DNA from: an uncultured Alkaliphilus sp. | GTDB lineage: Bacteria > Bacillota > Clostridia > Peptostreptococcales > Natronincolaceae | Assembly: GCA_938074565.1 (NCBI GenBank) | Contig: CALJEQ010000009.1 | Span: 1-64,000, forward strand | Length of the DNA stretch: 64,000 nt | Reading direction: 5' to 3' | Shown: positions 59,880-64,000 of the stretch, piece by piece | Layout: every line of letters begins with the position of its first letter | Numbering within the stretch: position 1 is the first letter of the stretch | Notes under the pieces: model-generated | What the model saw: the letters and a program-made list of their open reading frames with translations, nothing else | What the model was told of the DNA's origin: nothing | Database searches by the model: none | Made by a program: the position numbers and the translations under genes

Positions 59880-61427
59880 ATGGCTATGGATAAAACAGAA
59901 GATCTTCGTCAGCGAAAAGCTAAGATAGAGTTGGGTGGCGGAGAAAAAAGAATTGCAGATCAACACAATAAAGGCAAGCTAACAGCTAGAGAAAGAATCA
60001 GCTTGCTATTTGATGAAGGTACGTTTGTAGAAATTGATGCCTTTGTGAAACATAGATGTGTAAATTTTGGTATGGAAAAAGTAGATTCTCCAGGTGAAGG
60101 GGTTATAACAGGATACGGTCAAGTAGACGGTAGACTAGTTTATGCCTATGCCCAAGACTTTACTGTTGTAGGTGGGTCTTTAGGGGAAATGCATGCAAAA
60201 AAAATCTGTAAAATACAAGATATGGCATTAAGGATGGGAGCACCAATTGTAGGATTAAACGATTCAGGTGGAGCTAGAATTCAAGAAGGTGTAGATGCTT
60301 TATCGGGTTATGGACATATTTTTTATAGAAATACTATTTCTTCTGGAGTAATTCCACAAATTACAGCAATTATGGGACCTTGTGCTGGAGGGGCAGTATA
60401 TTCACCTGCAATAACAGATTTTATCTTCATGGTGGATAAAACCAGTCAAATGTTTATTACAGGGCCACAAGTAATTAAAACTGTAACAGGGGAAGAAGTA
60501 ACAGCAGAAGCCCTAGGTGGTGGTATGACCCATAACCGTACCAGTGGAGTAGCTCATTTCCTATCTCCAAATGATGAAACTTGTATAGCTGAAATTAGAA
60601 GACTTTTAAGTTTTTTACCATCAAATAATATGGAGACAGCTCCAGTATTTGCATCAGAAGATGATATTAATAAAGTAATTTCTGAACTAGATGAGATAAT
60701 ACCTGAAAGTCCTAATAAACCCTATGATATGAAGAAGTTAATAGAGATGATTGCTGATGGTGGAGACTTCTTTGAAGTACAACCATACTTTGCTGCAAAC
60801 ATGATCACTGGCTTCATTAGAATTAATGGTCAATCAGTAGGAATTATCGCTAACCAACCAAGGGTATTGGCAGGTTGCTTAGATATTAATGCTTCAGATA
60901 AAGCAGGTAGATTTATTAGAACTTGTGACTGTTATAATATTCCTATTTTAAATATTGTAGATGTACCAGGGTTCTTACCAGGTACAAGTCAAGAGCATGG
61001 TGGGATTATTCGACATGGGGCTAAGATGCTGTATGCCTATAGTGAAGCAACAGTACCTAAAATAACCTTAATTGTTAGAAAAGCCTATGGTGGAGCATAT
61101 ATAGGAATGTGTAATAAAGAGTTAGGCGCCGATATGGTATTTGCTTGGCCTTCAGCAGAAATAGCTGTAATGGGGCCAGAAGGGGCTGCTAACATTATTT
61201 TCAGAAAAGAAATTAGCGACTCGGATGATCCACAAGCAACAAGAGTAGAACTTGTTGAAAATTATAAAAAGGAATTTGCTACACCTTATAAAGCAGCAGA
61301 AAGAGGATATGTTGATGATATAATAGAACCTTCTGTCACTAGACCAAGATTAGCAGATGCCCTTAATATGCTAGCAAGTAAAAGAGAAACAAGACCACCT
61401 AAGAAACATGGAAATATACCACTATAG
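59880..61427 (+). CDS. mmdA: Methylmalonyl-CoA decarboxylase alpha / carboxyltransferase subunit
   Basis: 515 residues of the acyl-CoA carboxyltransferase family (two crotonase-like halves). It moves the carboxyl group of (S)-methylmalonyl-CoA to the biotin carrier. Segments include HNKGKLTARERISLLFDEGT, GGSLGEMHAKKICKIQDMAL, SGGARIQEGVDALSGYG and VPGFLPGTSQEHGGIIRHGA, ending in AAERGYVDDIIEPSVTR. Propionyl-CoA carboxylase beta is the close alternative, but the following membrane subunits identify the sodium-pumping decarboxylase. The ATG at 59880 follows GGGAGGG. Confidence 0.94.
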   Translation: MAMDKTEDLRQRKAKIELGGGEKRIADQHNKGKLTARERISLLFDEGTFVEIDAFVKHRCVNFGMEKVDSPGEGVITGYGQVDGRLVYAYAQDFTVVGGSLGEMHAKKICKIQDMALRMGAPIVGLNDSGGARIQEGVDALSGYGHIFYRNTISSGVIPQITAIMGPCAGGAVYSPAITDFIFMVDKTSQMFITGPQVIKTVTGEEVTAEALGGGMTHNRTSGVAHFLSPNDETCIAEIRRLLSFLPSNNMETAPVFASEDDINKVISELDEIIPESPNKPYDMKKLIEMIADGGDFFEVQPYFAANMITGFIRINGQSVGIIANQPRVLAGCLDINASDKAGRFIRTCDCYNIPILNIVDVPGFLPGTSQEHGGIIRHGAKMLYAYSEATVPKITLIVRKAYGGAYIGMCNKELGADMVFAWPSAEIAVMGPEGAANIIFRKEISDSDDPQATRVELVENYKKEFATPYKAAERGYVDDIIEPSVTRPRLADALNMLASKRETRPPKKHGNIPL

Positions 61428-61458
61428 ACAGAGAAACTAAAAAAGAGGTGATGGATGT

Positions 61459-61872
61459 ATGAATTTAATAGAAAAAATGCAACACTCAATTGATTCAATG
61501 TCTAGAGGGGAAAAGTTTCTTGCCAGTCTTCAAATAACTTTATTGGGGTTAATAATTGTTTTTATAGCCTTAATCATGCTTTATTTTGTCATAAATTTCA
61601 TGACAAAATTATTAAATGGTGATCAGAAAAAACCTGTGTCAACTAAAACTCAAATAACGCCCACAACTAATCAAGTGAAAGAACCTTTAGTTGAAGAAGC
61701 TACGGAGGAAGAAACTATGGATAATAATGAGTTAGTGGCGATAATTAGTGCAGCTATAGCAGCTACCCTTAATACATCTACCCATAACATTATTGTACGT
61801 AATATCGTACGTGTAACGGATGCTACTCCTACTTGGGGTAAAGTTGGTAGAATCAACCAAGTAAATCAATAA
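61459..61872 (+). CDS. mmdD: Decarboxylase membrane subunit, OadG/MmdD type
   Basis: 137 residues. One membrane span (about 23-48, SLQITLLGLIIVFIALIMLY) typical of OadG/MmdD gamma-delta subunits is followed by a polar linker (KKPVSTKTQITPTTNQVKE). A C-terminal segment (ELVAIISAAIAATLNTSTHN, TPTWGKVGRINQ) matches the accessory domain that docks the carboxyltransferase. It holds the soluble and membrane parts together. Located between mmdA and the biotin carrier gene. Confidence 0.85.
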   Translation: MNLIEKMQHSIDSMSRGEKFLASLQITLLGLIIVFIALIMLYFVINFMTKLLNGDQKKPVSTKTQITPTTNQVKEPLVEEATEEETMDNNELVAIISAAIAATLNTSTHNIIVRNIVRVTDATPTWGKVGRINQVNQ

Positions 61873-61932
61873 GAACAACAGTAGTTAGCCTTATTATAAT
61901 TAAAAAAACTGTTACTTTAAGGAGGATATGAA

Positions 61933-62334
61933 ATGATAAAGAAATATAATATAACAGTAAATGGTGCAAGTTACGAGGTAGAAGTAGAAGAAGTAAAAGA
62001 GGGTGCTGTAACAGCAGCCCCAAGAGCAGCGGCACCTGCCCCTGCACCGAGACCAGCAGCACCAAAAACTGCTCCAAAGCCAGTTGAAAAACCAGCAACA
62101 CCTGTGGCAGCACCTGCTGGAGCTACAACAGTGGAAGCTCCAATGCCAGGAAACATATGGAAAGTTGAAGTCAAGGAAGGTCAGTCAGTAAAGGAAGGCC
62201 AAGTACTAATAATTCTTGAAGCAATGAAGATGGAAAATGAAATTATGGCCCCTGCTGATGGGGTGGTAGCGGCTATTCATGTATCTGAAGGTTCGTCAGT
62301 TAATGGAGGAGATATACTAGTATCTTTGAAGTAG
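61933..62334 (+). CDS. mmdC: Biotin carrier subunit of methylmalonyl-CoA decarboxylase
   Basis: 133 residues. A short N-terminal beta segment ([18 protein letters not shown]) leads to an alanine/proline-rich flexible linker (about 27-66). The biotinyl domain is [18 protein letters not shown] with the AMKM site (Lys99). It carries CO2 between the carboxyltransferase and the beta pump. AAGGAGG precedes the ATG. BirA, whose gene begins 1.45 kb downstream, would attach the biotin. Confidence 0.95.
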   Translation: MIKKYNITVNGASYEVEVEEVKEGAVTAAPRAAAPAPAPRPAAPKTAPKPVEKPATPVAAPAGATTVEAPMPGNIWKVEVKEGQSVKEGQVLIILEAMKMENEIMAPADGVVAAIHVSEGSSVNGGDILVSLK

Positions 62335-62371
62335 TAGTGCCACGTTAAGTGAATTGAAAGGGGATACAAAG

Positions 62372-63598
62372 ATGGTAGACGTACTTATTGAGTTTTTTCA
62401 AAGTACTGGATTTGTTAGTATTACTTGGCAACAATTGGTGATGTTATTTATTTCTTGTGTGCTACTATATCTTGCTATTGCTAAAAAGTTTGAACCTTTG
62501 TTATTAGTACCCATTGCCTTTGGTATGTTATTGACTAACTTACCATTAACAGGACTGATGGATGTAGGGTCTACAGTTCTTAAAGCTGTAGACATGGAAA
62601 CAGCAGAGATGTTGGCTAATCCTACATCTAGTATGTTATTAAAGGGTATACCAGCCCAGATGTATACACAAACACCTGGTGGACTACTTCAATACTTCGG
62701 TATTGGTAACAAATTAGCCATTTTCCCCCCATTAATTTTCTTAGGGGTTGGAGCGATGACAGACTTTGGTCCATTAATCGCCAACCCTAAAAGTTTATTC
62801 TTAGGGGCAGCAGCACAAGCAGGGATTTTCTTTACATTCACAGGAGCAGTGCTAATGGGATTTACAGCACAGGAAGCTTCATCCATAGGAATTATTGGAG
62901 GAGCAGATGGTCCAACTGCAATATTCTTAACTTCTAGGTTAGCACCACATTTGTTGGGACCTATTGCTGTGGCAGCTTATTCATATATGGCATTAGTACC
63001 AATTATTCAGCCTCCTATTATGAAGGCCCTCACCAGTAAAAAAGAACGAATGATTAAAATGAAGCAATTGAGGGTTGTAACTAAAACAGAGAAGGTTATT
63101 TTCCCTATTTTAGTTACAGTAGTTGTATCATTATTACTACCATCAGCAGCAGCCTTAATAGGTTTGTTGATGTTCGGTAATCTATTAAAAGAATGTTTAG
63201 TAACCGACAGACTTTCTAAAACAGCCCAAAATGAGTTGATTAATATAGTAACTATATTATTAGGGTTAGCTGTAGGGGCTACAGCCCAAGCAGAATACTT
63301 TTTACAATGGGGAACTATTAAAATTATTATTTTAGGAGTAGTAGCCTTTGCTGTAGGAACAGCTTCTGGAGTGTTATTAGCAAAGGTAATGAACCGTATA
63401 TTAGGTGGAGATGCTATTAACCCATTAATAGGTTCTGCTGGAGTATCGGCAGTACCGATGGCGGCAAGGGTATCTCAAACAGTAGGTCAAAAAGAAAACC
63501 CCAGCAATTTTCTATTGATGCATGCTATGGGTCCAAATGTGGCTGGAGTTATTGGATCAGCAGTGGCAGCAGGAGTATTACTTACGTTATTTAACTAA
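62372..63598 (+). CDS. mmdB: Na+-translocating decarboxylase beta subunit
   Basis: 408 residues, about ten membrane spans, OadB/MmdB/GcdB family. It decarboxylates carboxybiotin and pumps sodium outward. The sodium/proton-relay regions are present: GGADGPTAIFLTSRLAPHL with the essential Asp, and NPLIGSAGVSAVPMAARVSQ. The ATG at 62372 follows AAAGGGGA; an ATG at 62354 lies before that site. Last gene of the operon before a strong terminator. Confidence 0.95.
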   Translation: MVDVLIEFFQSTGFVSITWQQLVMLFISCVLLYLAIAKKFEPLLLVPIAFGMLLTNLPLTGLMDVGSTVLKAVDMETAEMLANPTSSMLLKGIPAQMYTQTPGGLLQYFGIGNKLAIFPPLIFLGVGAMTDFGPLIANPKSLFLGAAAQAGIFFTFTGAVLMGFTAQEASSIGIIGGADGPTAIFLTSRLAPHLLGPIAVAAYSYMALVPIIQPPIMKALTSKKERMIKMKQLRVVTKTEKVIFPILVTVVVSLLLPSAAALIGLLMFGNLLKECLVTDRLSKTAQNELINIVTILLGLAVGATAQAEYFLQWGTIKIIILGVVAFAVGTASGVLLAKVMNRILGGDAINPLIGSAGVSAVPMAARVSQTVGQKENPSNFLLMHAMGPNVAGVIGSAVAAGVLLTLFN

Positions 63599-63603
63599 TA
63601 AAA

Positions 63604-63634
63604 TTAAAAGAGTGCAAACGTTGCACTCTTTTAA
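63604..63634 (+). terminator. Terminator after mmdB
   Basis: A perfect 14-bp stem (63604-63617 with 63621-63634, containing AAAAGAGTGCAA) around an ACG loop. Confidence 0.9.
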
Positions 63635-63786
63635 TTTGCTCAAAATTAAGATAATATTAAATAAAGTGTTAAGATGACAGGTAATATGTAAATAAGAAAT
63701 AGAAAAGTTTAACAATAAGGAGACAATACTAGTAAGTGGAGTTAATCAGTGGAGTGAAGAACCTTTATAAAATGGGAGATGAAAAA

Positions 63787-64000
63787 ATGAAGGAAAAGAT
63801 ACTTAAAGCTCTATACGGGAATAAGGGCAACTATATTTCTGGTGAAGAACTGGCTGAAAAATTTGGAGTATCAAGAACCGCCATATGGAAGCAAATTAAT
63901 ACATTAAGAAATGAAGGGTATAGTATAGAAACTACAAATAAAAAAGGATATTGCTTACTAGATAATGACAATAAGTTAGTACCCATTGAGTTAATCAGCA
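63787..64000 (+). CDS. birA: Biotin--protein ligase/repressor BirA, N-terminal part (cut by window end)
   Basis: 71 codons are visible. They form the HTH_11 winged-helix domain found at the N-terminus of bifunctional BirA (KILKALYGNKGNYISGEELA, FGVSRTAIWKQINTLRNEGY, NKKGYCLLD). The ligase domain lies outside the window. BirA biotinylates carrier proteins and represses biotin genes. Placement next to the biotin-dependent decarboxylase makes functional sense. A GGGAGATG ribosome site precedes the ATG. Confidence 0.85.
   Translation, partial: MKEKILKALYGNKGNYISGEELAEKFGVSRTAIWKQINTLRNEGYSIETTNKKGYCLLDNDNKLVPIELIS

Noticed and set aside
1..64000. tRNA, rRNA, transposase or prophage genes
   Set aside because: None recognised on either strand; the only structured RNA with clear family signature is the T-box leader.

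Overview
The window is low-GC Gram-positive chromosome. It carries endospore genes (spore photoproduct lyase, veg, a SpoIID-like/amidase protein, a DUF3794-LysM protein, a gerK-type germination operon, spoIIR, yabS/yabT), a T-box leader, Asn-tRNA synthesis by transamidation, arginine deiminase fermentation and a sodium-pumping methylmalonyl-CoA decarboxylase. Together these suggest an anaerobic spore-forming Clostridia. Alkaliphilus or a neighbour would fit, but this is inference from gene content and order only. No rRNA, tRNA, CRISPR array or intact transposon was seen.

Layout. 0-2.5 kb: spore photoproduct lyase (splB-like) and an MGDG-type glycosyltransferase. 2.5-7.6 kb: a pseudogene with two in-frame TAA codons, then the phosphate regulon pstSCAB-phoU behind a four-unit Pho box. 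7.6-13.1 kb: a flavin (FMN-binding) repeat protein with a 13 x 15-bp tandem repeat, an NhaC antiporter, a tandem universal stress protein, a small zinc-ribbon gene and a MarR regulator. 13.1-15.2 kb: a SpoIID-like/amidase fusion and veg with two tandem sigma-A promoters. 15.4-25 kb: an accessory block between veg and the spore-coat/ispE genes. It holds arcABC, a secreted hydrophobic protein with small membrane partner(s), a HTH-TPR regulator followed by a short exported propeptide gene, and a YcdB-type S-layer-anchored protein. 25-34.2 kb: DUF3794-LysM, ispE, a GntR regulator, an NTP-transferase, gerKA-KB-KC and spoIIR. 34.3-40 kb: a second, orphan HTH-TPR regulator, ddl, a DUF1934 gene, an ArgS-like protein without a catalytic core, an XdhC-family protein and a lipoprotein. 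40.2-45.2 kb: T-box leader, archaeal-type AspRS and gatCAB. 45.2-48.5 kb: a PrcB/Gmad2 lipoprotein, small membrane proteins and an rRNA methyltransferase. 48.8-54.2 kb: yabS, yabT, tilS, ftsH. 54.2-63.6 kb: class I fumarase, then methylmalonyl-CoA mutase, MeaB, epimerase and the sodium-pumping decarboxylase. The window ends inside birA.

How the genes work together. The last 9 kb encode fumarate/malate interconversion and succinyl-CoA to propionyl-CoA conversion coupled to a sodium gradient; birA beside it would biotinylate the carrier subunit. arcABC makes ATP from arginine. aspS-gatCAB makes Asn-tRNA(Asn) and/or Gln-tRNA(Gln) under tRNA-sensing control. The strongest candidate for an undescribed system is the peptide-signalling pair at 20.69-22.21 kb. 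An RRNPP-like receptor is followed after 15 bp by a 55-residue secretion-type propeptide ending in NDPPPSIG. It sits between a bacteriocin-like secreted protein and a cell-surface protein that could be its targets, and an orphan paralogous receptor lies 12 kb away.
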